A DNA stretch of 64,000 nt from Hoskinsella mucinilytica (GTDB taxonomy: Bacteria; Bacillota_I; Bacilli_A; Erysipelotrichales; Erysipelotrichaceae). The stretch covers positions 13,351 to 77,350 of the forward strand of contig NZ_JBEQZJ010000016.1 of NCBI RefSeq assembly GCF_045223415.1. Direction: 5' to 3'. The translations under genes and the position numbers were made by a program. Below are positions 1 to 8,568 of the stretch, piece after piece. The notes below the pieces were generated by a model. The model was not told where the DNA came from. It ran no database searches and was given only the letters and a program-made list of their open reading frames with translations. Position 1 is the first letter of the stretch; every line of letters starts with the position of its first letter.

Positions 1-1
1 A

Positions 2-241
2 TTCTATGAAGTTTTATATGAAGATGAAAAAGAAGCGTTGTTAAGACAACAGCTGGAAAAAGAAATCAATAAGATGTTGTACGATATGTCGATTGCAAGA
101 ACCATTGGTGGGGCAATCGGTATTCATTATTCCTATATTGATGTAGCTGTGTTTGATGTGGATGGCTTTTTGATCGCATTGGAAAAAATGAATGAAAAGA
201 TGAAGTTTAAACTATATTATCGTCCTTTTTTAACTGATTAG
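2..241 (+). CDS. C-terminal part of an unknown protein (5' end outside window)
   Basis: The reading frame is open from base 2 and closes at TAG 239-241, so about 79 C-terminal residues are visible. The piece begins with an acidic and basic helical stretch and ends in a hydrophobic segment (GGAIGIHYSYIDVAVFDVDG) followed by YYRPFLTD. I see no catalytic motif and do not recognise the family. A rho-independent terminator follows immediately, so this is the last gene of its transcript. Coding status is supported by the terminator placement and codon use; function is unknown. Confidence 0.6.
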   Translation, partial: FYEVLYEDEKEALLRQQLEKEINKMLYDMSIARTIGGAIGIHYSYIDVAVFDVDGFLIALEKMNEKMKFKLYYRPFLTD

Positions 242-269
242 ACTGATCAAATACGATCGGTCTTTTTTT
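241..269 (+). terminator. Rho-independent terminator
   Basis: An 8-bp stem, GACTGATC (241-248) with GATCGGTC (255-262) including one G-U pair, is followed by seven T residues (263-269). It ends the upstream gene. Confidence 0.85.
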
Positions 270-482
270 AAGGCCAGTTTTTTCACTAGAAAGCTTAAGA
301 TCAACATTTTGACTTAGAAGACATGATAAAAAAATTCTGATTTCCATTGTTCTCCTTCTTTTCTTTATGATGTGATGATAGTAGGTCTGGCAAATAAAAC
401 GATGTTACTGAGAAAGCGAGTATCTGTTTAGGTGTGGAGTCTTTGTTTTCATATGATCCATTTTCTTACGTTTGCAAACAGC

Positions 483-511
483 TTTACTACATAGGAAAAT
501 CATGGTAATAT
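483..511 (+). promoter_or_regulatory. Promoter of the M60 peptidase operon
   Basis: A TTTACT -35 element (483-488) and a TAATAT -10 element (506-511) are separated by exactly 17 bp. Transcription should begin near 518, inside the direct repeat at 515-531. The rest of 270-482 shows nothing I can assign. Confidence 0.6.
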
Positions 512-514
512 TTA

Positions 515-531
515 TGTGACATATATGTGAT
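515..531 (+). promoter_or_regulatory. WalR-like direct repeat at the M60 promoter
   Basis: TGTGAC-N5-TGTGAT occurs directly downstream of the -10 box. The spacing matches the known WalR (YycF) pattern of two TGTWAH hexamers 5 bp apart, with G in place of W. Its position over the start site would suit repression. The same motif occurs twice on the other strand upstream of the hydrolase gene at 6865. Confidence 0.5.
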
Positions 532-572
532 GATGGCAAAAAAGATCACATTAGAGTGAAAGAGGTAAGAAT

Positions 573-3500
573 ATGAAAAAATTGCTATGCTGTCTGCTGG
601 CTTTTTCCATGCTACAAATGCCTATGGCATCGTTTGCGAAAGAAGAAGACCAGATGAAGACGAACACATCGAACGCAACTGGGCAATTAATTGCAGATGT
701 GGATTTTACGCTTGTCTTAGAATCTAAAGACATGGATATGAATCTTTCGCTGGAAAAGGATGGGGAGCATGTAAGTACGCCATTATTTGCTACATCCGAT
801 ACGATGAGTGGAAGTATTGAGGGAAAAGAAATCCAATGGAATGCTGAAGTAGAAGAAGGTACGCAGATTTCCAATGTGCATATCACGATGGATAACCTTC
901 CTTTGGGTACTTATACCCTAACACTTCAAGGTAGTGGATTTCATACCCTAGTTCAGGAAGTGGAAATTAAAAACTACAGCAAATATCTTCATATCGATGA
1001 TACTTCAGTCTTTTTGATGGGAGATGTCAATGATGATGGAGTGGTCAATGATGAAGATTATCAATTGGTATGGAATGCCATTGATCAAAAGGATCCGGGA
1101 CGCTATGACATCAATAAAGATGGTGTGGTTGACATTCAGGATCTAAGTTATGTGCATGTCAATCTTGGAAATGTGTTACAACCGGCCAAAGAATCTCTCG
1201 CTAATCCAATTTTGACAGCATCCGATATTGATCTGGCAATCGATGAAGATGATTATCTCGTCAAAGGAAGTATCGTAGATCTTGTACAACCACAGGCTAA
1301 GCCACTTGTAGTTGGATTTCAAGATCATACGCAAACCATATCTCAAGAACATCCTGTCGATATTCCGATCGTGATGAAAGAACCGGTTCAAATGAATAAG
1401 ATCAATATTGACCCAGGCGATGGGGAAGATGGTATTACATCAGGTATGGTCAGTGTTATGTATTTAGATGAAAGTAATCAAATGCAAGAACTTACGTATC
1501 CTTTTGATATGATCCAACGATATTATCGTAGTGCTAGGGCACAAGATAGCATTGTCATCGATCTTGGAAAACAAATTGCTGTCAAGGAAATCAAAATTAA
1601 GGTTACAGGAAATCGTAACAATACCAACCTAGCAGAAATCTCTAAGGTAACATTCTTAAATGATGTCTATGAGAAGATTCCCGAACCTCAAGCTGCTTAT
1701 CCGAAAAATGTACAAGCAATCGGTGGTAATGAATCCATTGCGGTTAGTTGGAATGAAGTGGTCAATGTAACCGGTTATGAAGTAAAATACATCGGTTATG
1801 ATGTCAAAACGAAACAGATGGCAGAAAAAACGATCAAAACACAAACCAACGAAGTAACGCTGACCGGTTTAAAAAATTATGAATCTTATATTGTATCCGT
1901 ACAATCCATCAATGGAGATTGGTCAAGTGGATATGGTGAAAGTGTCAAAGTGGTACCTATGCCAACAAGTGTTCCTGAACAGGCAACCGGTGTGAATGCT
2001 ACAGGAGGCTATCGTCAGATTCGTGTCAATTGGCAAAAGGCAAAGAATGCGTCCTCCTATCATTTATATTATCGTATCAAGGATCAAGGAGAATATCAGG
2101 AGATCCAATCCATCAAAGAAACGTCTTACTTATTAGAAGATCTTGAAGATGGTGAAACTTATCAGATCTATGTGCGTGCAGCAAACGAAATCGGATTAGG
2201 ACCTAAATCATCGATCGTTGCCGCAAAAACAACGGATTTGGCATTGGCCGTTACTCCAAAGTATCATTTGATCAATCGTTCTATGGGCTCAGGTGTTACC
2301 ACGAAGGGTATCAAAGACGTCATCTATCCGGTTAACATCAATCCGAATGATTATGATTTCGAATATGATAAATTTGATATCGTCGATGATGATGAAACCA
2401 GCTATTGGAATTTTAATTCCTGGGATGCCGGAGGCTTTAATGCAGGCAAACCAAGTCCGATCGTAGAATTTGAGGAAACACATGAATTTGGAGAATTTGT
2501 CGTGCTTCCAAGTTATAACACACAGGGTGGTTATGGTTATGTTCAGATTCGATATTGGGATGAACAGGGCAACATCGTCTTAGTGAAAGATGCAAGCATG
2601 AAATCTTGTAAGGATGTGAATGGACGTGTATACTATCGTATCAAATTAGCTTCACCGATCACATCTTCTAAGATTCAGATCAATCTCGCACAATCTTGGG
2701 TCTCACCTAACTATGTGAGAATCAGCGAATTGAAGTTTTATGAATATGATTCCTTGGAAAAAGACATCAATGCTTTATTTGCGGATGATCTTCAAGTGGA
2801 ATTAAATCCTGATGTGACACAAGCAACGATCGATGCGTTAAGGACAAGATTGGAAACAAAGAGCCAAGGAGAAAAGCATCCGGATTATGAAACCTTGAAT
2901 CAAGATCTTACTTATGCAGAAGAAATCTTAAATGATGCAGACCTAAGTGATGAGATCATGGTCGTTGATCAAACGATATCTACCGCTAATGATAGTGGAA
3001 AAGGGTATTCTTATGGTTTAAGTGATTTACAGCCATTGGGCTTTGCGGCCAAAGCAAATGATGAAATCACGGTATATCTAGGTAAGGATGCTAAAGTCAA
3101 AGGAAAGGTACAACTTGTATTCTCTCAACCATATGCGACACCTGATAAATGGAAGATCGTACAGGATCTAAAGGTTGGAAAAAACGTCATTACCGTACCA
3201 GATATCACCTCTAAAGATATCGAACATGGAGGATCTTTATACATTCGTTATACCGGAACAACACCAAGTTATGATCCATCCACCGCTATGATCAAAGTAC
3301 GTATCAGTCGAGCAGTAGATATCCCTTATTTGAATCTTAGCGGCATGAGTGATGAAACACAAATGAAACAAGTAATCGGGGAGTATATCGATGAATTAGA
3401 ACAATATGTTACACAACTGCGTCAAAGTTCATCTGATTATAGTGAGGCAGCACAGGCACTGAATGTGAGCGAACTGGCAACTGATCAAATGTTGTTCTCG

Positions 3501-5534
3501 CTTCCTGCAACTAAGGTATTAGAAGGTATCAAAGGAACCAGCAATGATCGAAACGATTGGATAGAACGTTTATATCAAAACGAATTAGCGGCAGAACAAT
3601 TAATGGATATGACCTATGCACAAAAAGGTTTTTCAAAAGATGCACAGGATGTCTTAGATCAGAAATCACGTACCAGAATGAACATTCGTTATATGGATGT
3701 ACAAAATGCGTTTATGTATGCAGGTGGTGCTCATGTAGGTATTCCTTATGGCTCTGCATCCGGTTTGATGAAAGGAACGCCATATACATGTCCTATAGAT
3801 TCATCAGAAAAATGTTATGGGGGAGCGTTGTATGGATGGGGCATTTCTCATGAAATCGGTCATGTCATGGATCAAAGCAATGGGGCATATCCGGAAATTT
3901 CAAATAATGTTGTCGCATTGTATTCTTCTACCATCGATGAAACATCGTTCTCGAGAATCGGAAATTATAAAGATGATTATACAAAGATATATGAAAAAGT
4001 AACAAGCAATACCATCGGTTATTCTTCTAGTGTATTTACACAGCTCGGTATGTATTGGCAATTACATCTTGCTTATGATGATCAATATATTCGCCCAAAT
4101 GATACAAGTGGTGTATTGGCGAAGATGTATCAAGCATATCGTCACCATAGTGCTGATGGAGCTGACAAGGATAATTTATTGATCCGTATGGCATCTGTTG
4201 GCGCAGGAAAAGATCTAAGTGATTACTTTAAACATTGGGGCTTGGTCGCTACGGAAGAAACCAAGCAGTGGTTAAAAGATCGAGGCTTAAAGGAAGAAAC
4301 CAAACCTATCTATTATTTAAATGAAACCGCACGTAGAAAACGTATAGAAGGTACAGCCGAAATGGCACAAGGAACAACCCTTTCTGTGACATTGGATCAT
4401 GATGCTCAACATGGAAATGATAGTAAGCAAGCAGTACTTCATATGAGCGTGGATCAATCACAAGATGCGATTCTGGGTTATGAGATTTATCGTAATGGAG
4501 AAGTGATCGCCTTTACCAATGAACAAGAGTTTAAAGATACCATAACAACTTCTAACAATCGTGTGTATACCTATGAAGTGATTGCCTATGACTATGCTTT
4601 ACAGCCTACCAATAAGGTAGTATTGGATCCAATCAAGATCAGTCATGATGGTAGTATCAATAAACAAGACTGGGTATATCAAAGCAATGCCATCAACGAT
4701 CAAATGATCGAAGGTGATGATGAAATGAGAAAGCTTCCATTGGATCAATTGTTTGATGGAAACTATGACAACACTTATGAAGGTAAGGTTACAAAGGGGA
4801 ATGTTGAAATCATCGTCGATATGAACAAAAATCAACCGGTTATTGGATTTAAATACAGCATGGCAAAGGATGGCACACATCCGCCAAAAGATTATGAAGT
4901 TATGATCAGTCAAGATAAGAAAAACTGGAAAAGTGTCGCAAAGGGTAAACTGAATACCACAGATGATACACAGACGGTTTTCTTTACCAGTGATCAAGAT
5001 ACAGAAAGCAACAAATTGGAAATCTTTGATGCTCAGTACGTAAAATTTGTATGGAAACAATCAGAAGTATCCATTGCGGAGCTAGATGTCTTATCTCCTC
5101 CAGGAGACAATATAGAGCTATCACAAGATGAAATCGGCATATTAAAACAGGATCATACGTATGCACAAGGGAAAACGATTCCGAAAGGTTCTTTGGTTTT
5201 CACCGGAGAATATCGTGGTAATCCTGCATTCAATGCAGTCTTATTGTTGAATGAACGTGATGAAGTCATTGCGGATGCACAAGGAGAAGCAAGTTCCATT
5301 TTATTGGCAACCATTCCAGAACATACGCCACTAGATGAGATAGCAAGTGGTCGATGGATCTATTGGATAGAGCCTGAATATTTAGATGAGGCTTTGAATT
5401 TTACCAGTGTCAAAGCACAGCTTTATCGTGTAGATGATGCACAAGAAAACAGTGGACAGCGTTTGGTAAGTGATACCTTAATGGTGGATATGCCAAAGAC
5501 TTTACCGGATATTACACTTACAGGAGGGAAATAG
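573..5534 (+). CDS. Secreted M60-like zinc metallopeptidase with dockerin, FN3 and F5/8C-like domains
   Basis: A 1653-residue exported protein. Residues 1-22 form a signal peptide. Residues about 148-200 hold a dockerin-like pair of calcium loops (GDVNDDGVVNDED at 150-162, DINKDGVVDIQD at 179-190). Two fibronectin type III domains follow (about 372-460 and 466-555), then a discoidin-like region. The peptidase domain (about 920-1240) carries HEIGH at 1093-1097 with a likely third zinc ligand E1108 in PEISNN, the gluzincin pattern of M60/enhancin-like enzymes, many of which attack mucin-type glycoproteins. A further FN3-like and an F5/8 type C-like domain (about 1363-1506) lie near the C-terminus. 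It has no sortase motif or membrane anchor of its own. The next gene, 3 bp downstream, encodes an anchored protein with a cohesin-like domain, so docking to that partner is inferred. The substrate is an inference. Confidence 0.88.
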   Translation: MKKLLCCLLAFSMLQMPMASFAKEEDQMKTNTSNATGQLIADVDFTLVLESKDMDMNLSLEKDGEHVSTPLFATSDTMSGSIEGKEIQWNAEVEEGTQISNVHITMDNLPLGTYTLTLQGSGFHTLVQEVEIKNYSKYLHIDDTSVFLMGDVNDDGVVNDEDYQLVWNAIDQKDPGRYDINKDGVVDIQDLSYVHVNLGNVLQPAKESLANPILTASDIDLAIDEDDYLVKGSIVDLVQPQAKPLVVGFQDHTQTISQEHPVDIPIVMKEPVQMNKINIDPGDGEDGITSGMVSVMYLDESNQMQELTYPFDMIQRYYRSARAQDSIVIDLGKQIAVKEIKIKVTGNRNNTNLAEISKVTFLNDVYEKIPEPQAAYPKNVQAIGGNESIAVSWNEVVNVTGYEVKYIGYDVKTKQMAEKTIKTQTNEVTLTGLKNYESYIVSVQSINGDWSSGYGESVKVVPMPTSVPEQATGVNATGGYRQIRVNWQKAKNASSYHLYYRIKDQGEYQEIQSIKETSYLLEDLEDGETYQIYVRAANEIGLGPKSSIVAAKTTDLALAVTPKYHLINRSMGSGVTTKGIKDVIYPVNINPNDYDFEYDKFDIVDDDETSYWNFNSWDAGGFNAGKPSPIVEFEETHEFGEFVVLPSYNTQGGYGYVQIRYWDEQGNIVLVKDASMKSCKDVNGRVYYRIKLASPITSSKIQINLAQSWVSPNYVRISELKFYEYDSLEKDINALFADDLQVELNPDVTQATIDALRTRLETKSQGEKHPDYETLNQDLTYAEEILNDADLSDEIMVVDQTISTANDSGKGYSYGLSDLQPLGFAAKANDEITVYLGKDAKVKGKVQLVFSQPYATPDKWKIVQDLKVGKNVITVPDITSKDIEHGGSLYIRYTGTTPSYDPSTAMIKVRISRAVDIPYLNLSGMSDETQMKQVIGEYIDELEQYVTQLRQSSSDYSEAAQALNVSELATDQMLFSLPATKVLEGIKGTSNDRNDWIERLYQNELAAEQLMDMTYAQKGFSKDAQDVLDQKSRTRMNIRYMDVQNAFMYAGGAHVGIPYGSASGLMKGTPYTCPIDSSEKCYGGALYGWGISHEIGHVMDQSNGAYPEISNNVVALYSSTIDETSFSRIGNYKDDYTKIYEKVTSNTIGYSSSVFTQLGMYWQLHLAYDDQYIRPNDTSGVLAKMYQAYRHHSADGADKDNLLIRMASVGAGKDLSDYFKHWGLVATEETKQWLKDRGLKEETKPIYYLNETARRKRIEGTAEMAQGTTLSVTLDHDAQHGNDSKQAVLHMSVDQSQDAILGYEIYRNGEVIAFTNEQEFKDTITTSNNRVYTYEVIAYDYALQPTNKVVLDPIKISHDGSINKQDWVYQSNAINDQMIEGDDEMRKLPLDQLFDGNYDNTYEGKVTKGNVEIIVDMNKNQPVIGFKYSMAKDGTHPPKDYEVMISQDKKNWKSVAKGKLNTTDDTQTVFFTSDQDTESNKLEIFDAQYVKFVWKQSEVSIAELDVLSPPGDNIELSQDEIGILKQDHTYAQGKTIPKGSLVFTGEYRGNPAFNAVLLLNERDEVIADAQGEASSILLATIPEHTPLDEIASGRWIYWIEPEYLDEALNFTSVKAQLYRVDDAQENSGQRLVSDTLMVDMPKTLPDITLTGGK

Positions 5535-5537
5535 GGT

Positions 5538-6623
5538 ATGAAAATAAGAAACATGGTCGTAACGTTACTGGTGGCATGTAGCTGTTTCCTTACATCGGTA
5601 AGTGCAAGCGAAACACCTGAAATCATCGTTACGGCAAAAGAAGAAAATAAAGCTCAATTACAAATCAAGGGAATCGGCAATGTCAATGCCTTTTCCCTTA
5701 ACCTAAAGCTAACAGGTGATGGAGAATTATCGGGATTAGAACCAAGTGATGCTATGATCTCACAAGGTGCTAAGGTCAATTATCGTTATCACCAAGAAAC
5801 CAAAGAATTAGATATTTATGTAACAAGTAAACAAAGCTTTACCTATGAACAAACATTGGATGTTGCCGACATTTACTTTACAACTTCGAAAGACACGCTG
5901 ATGAACGTAACCATGAATGAAGAGAAAGCAGGTCTTACTACCGTAAACAAAACAACGAAGACCAATGAAATGGAAGCAATCCTATCCGCAGATCCGATTG
6001 CCATAAAGTCAGAATCTAAGGATCCTGATGAGGAAGAACAACCAAAGGTAGAGAATATAACACTTCAGGATCAAACGACAGGGATCGTTTTAGAAGCAAC
6101 CTCAGATGTGATAGCGAAACAGACTTCCATGAAGGTTCAACAAATATCTGATGAAACTCAATTATATGATTTCAAACAACAGCTAAAGGAAGTTTCCTCT
6201 ACCTTTACGGCATATGAAATCAGCTTATGGGATGGCACCACACAAATTCAACCAAAAGGGAAGGTACGTATCAGCATGCCTTTGCTTGCCGGATATGATC
6301 CAGATCAAATAGCAATCTATCAAATCAAAAACGAGCTACAAATCTTTGATATCACCATACAAGATCACATGGTTATGTTTGAAACCGATGATTTGGATGG
6401 TGTGTTCGCATTAACCAAAAAGGATCCAAAACAAATCATTGTAGAGGAAGATGAAATGCAAAATGGTTCACAAGGAGAAGATGGTCAAAAACAACCATCT
6501 ACTGATCAAAAAGGAACAGATACAGGAGATCATAGCAATCGTTCTCTTTATCTAACGTTATTACTGATTTCTGCAGGATGCTTAAGTTTTGTAGGTTATA
6601 AAAAGTATAAAAAACATAGTTAA
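5538..6623 (+). CDS. Membrane-anchored surface protein with cohesin-like domain
   Basis: A 361-residue protein with an N-terminal signal peptide. Residues about 25-150 form a beta-rich region resembling a cohesin (pattern VNAFSLNLKLTG, then LDVADIYFTTS). A second beta domain of the kind common in Firmicutes surface proteins follows (AGYDPDQIAIYQI). A linker rich in Q, K and D precedes a hydrophobic segment (336-354) and a basic tail (KKYKKHS). The pre-membrane sequence KGTDTGDHSN looks like a sortase signal in which LP is lost, so a plain transmembrane anchor is likelier. The gene starts 3 bp after the dockerin-bearing peptidase with a strong GGAGGG ribosome site, and a terminator follows. 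The cohesin call rests on pattern only. Confidence 0.65.
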   Translation: MKIRNMVVTLLVACSCFLTSVSASETPEIIVTAKEENKAQLQIKGIGNVNAFSLNLKLTGDGELSGLEPSDAMISQGAKVNYRYHQETKELDIYVTSKQSFTYEQTLDVADIYFTTSKDTLMNVTMNEEKAGLTTVNKTTKTNEMEAILSADPIAIKSESKDPDEEEQPKVENITLQDQTTGIVLEATSDVIAKQTSMKVQQISDETQLYDFKQQLKEVSSTFTAYEISLWDGTTQIQPKGKVRISMPLLAGYDPDQIAIYQIKNELQIFDITIQDHMVMFETDDLDGVFALTKKDPKQIIVEEDEMQNGSQGEDGQKQPSTDQKGTDTGDHSNRSLYLTLLLISAGCLSFVGYKKYKKHS

Positions 6624-6625
6624 AA

Positions 6626-6658
6626 TGGATATCTGAGCAAAGATATCCTTTTTTTTCA
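6626..6658 (+). terminator. Rho-independent terminator
   Basis: GGATATC and GATATCC arms enclose a short loop and are followed by a run of eight T residues. It ends the peptidase/anchor operon. Confidence 0.85.
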
Positions 6659-6684
6659 TCCAAAACTGAAAAAAACGATATAAA

Positions 6685-6701
6685 ATCACATTTATGTCAC
6701 G
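6685..6701 (-). promoter_or_regulatory. WalR-like direct repeat (distal copy)
   Basis: Read on the minus strand this is CGTGAC-N5-TGTGAT, matching the site at 515-531 in 15 of 16 bases of its core. It lies 40 bp upstream of a second copy (6725-6741), about four helical turns, so both would face the same side of the DNA. Confidence 0.45.
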
Positions 6702-6724
6702 AATAAATAAGAAAAGGATTAAAT

Positions 6725-6741
6725 ATCACAAAAAGGTCACA
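6725..6741 (-). promoter_or_regulatory. WalR-like direct repeat (proximal copy)
   Basis: Read on the minus strand this is TGTGAC-N5-TGTGAT. It ends 17 bp before the -35 box of the hydrolase promoter, a position typical of activation. Confidence 0.5.
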
Positions 6742-6758
6742 AAAACTTCAGTCATCTG

Positions 6759-6787
6759 TTTACACGTGATTTTTTTGCGAGTATAGT
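6759..6787 (+). promoter_or_regulatory. Promoter of the NlpC/P60-like hydrolase
   Basis: TTTACA (6759-6764) and TATAGT (6782-6787) are separated by exactly 17 bp, giving a start near 6794 and a leader of about 70 nt before the ATG. Confidence 0.65.
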
Positions 6788-6864
6788 ATAGATAGACAAG
6801 CGGTATTCTCAGTATTTATGTTACAAAACAGAGTATCGAACAAGAACTAAGGGAGGCAACATAC

Positions 6865-7653
6865 ATGAAAAAGATAGATATGAAATCAAAAATGTTAAAA
6901 TATAGTACTTGCACCGTATTAGGTGCCGGAATGATTTGTGCACTTGCATTCGGAAACACAGCACCAACAGCTAAGGAAGATAAAACCGCCGCAATCGGTG
7001 TTGTCGGTATCGATAGTGCCGCAAAAGATGCAGTAAAATCTATCGAACAGGTTTCAACGAAAAAGAGTGCAAAGAAAGATCAGGAACAAGCAGAAACTAA
7101 AACCAAAGAAAAAGAACAACAAGAAGAAGTAGCACAGGAAACGCAAACACAAACACAAACACAAACGCAACAAGCTCAAGAACAAGAATCTTCTACGCAA
7201 AAGGAAACAGCACCTGTTTCCAAACAAACAAGTGCCCCTAAACAACAAGAAGCAGCTCCACAGCCTGCCACAGAAAACATTACAAGTCCAATTGCGCAAA
7301 CCGCTCTTTCTTTGGTAGGCTCTCAGATGTATTGTGAAGAAGTCGCAGAAGCTAGTATCAATGCAGTAGGAAGAAGTGCTTGGATCACCAAGACTTATAT
7401 GGATGGGGATGTACAAGTAGTAGAAGATACCATGGGTCCTGATAACTTCTTACAAATTGCATCTCAAGTATCTCTAAACAACCTACAACCAGGGGATTTA
7501 TTATGGTACGCAAACAATGGTGGTGGAGGAAGCCACATTGCGGTATATGTTGGAAATAATCAAGCTGTACATGGTGGATACAACGGAAGAAACGTTGTAC
7601 TTGCTGGTATCTATTTACCAGGTGCATCTACACCTATCGGATTACGTGTGTAA
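6865..7653 (+). CDS. Secreted NlpC/P60-like cell-wall hydrolase
   Basis: A 262-residue protein. A hydrophobic segment at about 14-30 serves as signal peptide or anchor. Residues 60-135 form a low-complexity K/Q/E/T/P linker including a QT repeat (92-101), encoded by a tandem near-perfect hexanucleotide. The C-terminal domain (about 140-262) resembles NlpC/P60 or CHAP cysteine hydrolases that cut peptidoglycan stem peptides: C157 as nucleophile, H224 in GGGGSHIAVYVG, H236 in QAVHGG. The nucleophile context is MYCEEV instead of the usual DCSGLV, so the specificity is uncertain. The start follows a GGGAGG site. A strong promoter with two WalR-like repeats lies upstream, which fits cell-wall control. 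sigK follows after a terminator. Confidence 0.75.
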   Translation: MKKIDMKSKMLKYSTCTVLGAGMICALAFGNTAPTAKEDKTAAIGVVGIDSAAKDAVKSIEQVSTKKSAKKDQEQAETKTKEKEQQEEVAQETQTQTQTQTQQAQEQESSTQKETAPVSKQTSAPKQQEAAPQPATENITSPIAQTALSLVGSQMYCEEVAEASINAVGRSAWITKTYMDGDVQVVEDTMGPDNFLQIASQVSLNNLQPGDLLWYANNGGGGSHIAVYVGNNQAVHGGYNGRNVVLAGIYLPGASTPIGLRV

Positions 7654-7665
7654 TCCGTTTTTTTT
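7638..7665 (+). terminator. Rho-independent terminator overlapping the stop codon
   Basis: CGGATTAC (7638-7645) pairs with GTAATCCG (7650-7657), followed by eight T residues. The stem includes the last codons of the hydrolase gene. Confidence 0.8.
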
Positions 7666-7725
7666 ATGTTTATGTTTCGACATTTTACGACACTTGATTT
7701 CATATACTGATAACAGGTGATAAAA

Positions 7726-8433
7726 ATGTTGTCCACGTTATTTGAATTATTGTCAAATGCATTATGTTATGTAGGATATATCAGAAATAACAGTTTTCTT
7801 CAACCTTTAGATAAAGAAGAAGAGGCTACCTGTATCGCAAAGCTAAGCGAGCATGATGAAGAATCTCGCAATAAGCTGATTGAGCATAATCTAAGATTGG
7901 TTGCTCATATCGTAAAGAAATACGATATTCGTAAGGAACAAAAAGAAGACTTGATCAGTATCGGTACCATCGGACTCATCAAAGCCATTGATTCTTTTAA
8001 ACCGGAAAAAGGACATAAACTAACGACTTATGCCAGTAAATGTATTGAAAATGAGATCTTGATGTATTTAAGAAGCAGTAAAAACTATTTCCAAAATGTT
8101 TCTTTGAATGAAGCTATCGCTACGGATAAAGATGGAAGTGAAATTACCTTGATCGATGCCATTAGCGCACCGGAAGAGAATATTATCGAAGATATGATCT
8201 TAGAAGATAATGTCGCAAAGCTCAAACGCTTTATTCATGTACTTGATGGAAGAGAACTGGAAATCATTACCAAACGTTTTGGCTTATATGGACAAAAGGA
8301 ACAGACACAAAGAGAAATTGCAAAACAGATGAATATCTCACGTTCCTATGTTTCCCGAATCGAAAAAAGAGCCTTTATGAAGATCTATCGAGAGTTTCAA
8401 AAGGACGAAAAAAAACGAAAATGCATAAAATGA
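7726..8433 (+). CDS. sigK: RNA polymerase sigma factor SigK (late mother-cell type)
   Basis: I place the start at ATG 7726, six bases after AGGTGA, giving 235 residues; an upstream in-frame GTG at 7717 is weaker. The N-terminus (MLSTLFELLSNALCYVGY) matches the hydrophobic pro-sequence of pro-SigK, and NNSFLQPL is a SigK hallmark. Region 2 reads IEHNLRLVAHIVKK and DLISIGTIGLIKAI; region 4 reads TQREIAKQMNISRSYVSRIEKRA. These match Bacillus SigK better than SigE. The gene is intact, with no inserted element. It sits directly before sigG, where spoIIGA-sigE is expected, and no spoIIGA is present. A CATATACT sequence at 7701-7708 resembles mother-cell (SigE/SigK) -10 boxes; this is speculative. 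Confidence 0.85.
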   Translation: MLSTLFELLSNALCYVGYIRNNSFLQPLDKEEEATCIAKLSEHDEESRNKLIEHNLRLVAHIVKKYDIRKEQKEDLISIGTIGLIKAIDSFKPEKGHKLTTYASKCIENEILMYLRSSKNYFQNVSLNEAIATDKDGSEITLIDAISAPEENIIEDMILEDNVAKLKRFIHVLDGRELEIITKRFGLYGQKEQTQREIAKQMNISRSYVSRIEKRAFMKIYREFQKDEKKRKCIK

Positions 8434-8435
8434 AT

Positions 8436-8469
8436 CAGCTACCCCTAAGTGGGCAGCTTTTCTTTTTGT
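8436..8469 (+). terminator. Probable terminator after sigK
   Basis: AGCT-x-CCC and GGG-x-AGCT arms form an imperfect stem followed by a T-rich tract (TTTTCTTTTT). It separates sigK from sigG, which has its own promoter-like TATAGT at 8510-8515. Confidence 0.55.
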
Positions 8470-8568
8470 CAAGGGAATTTTGTTTCCAGTTACTTACAGA
8501 TGACTTGTGCGTATAGTGGTAAAACATCAAGGGAAGACTTCTAGTACACAAGGCTAGGAGGTTAGGAA

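Noticed and set aside
6500..6623. LPXTG sortase signal on the cohesin-like protein
   Set aside because: The pre-membrane sequence is TDTGD, lacking LP. Without knowledge of this organism's sortases a sorting signal cannot be claimed.
7726..8433. Calling the gene sigE from synteny
   Set aside because: Sequence features across the N-terminus, region 2 and region 4 match SigK more closely than SigE, so the sequence was preferred over position.
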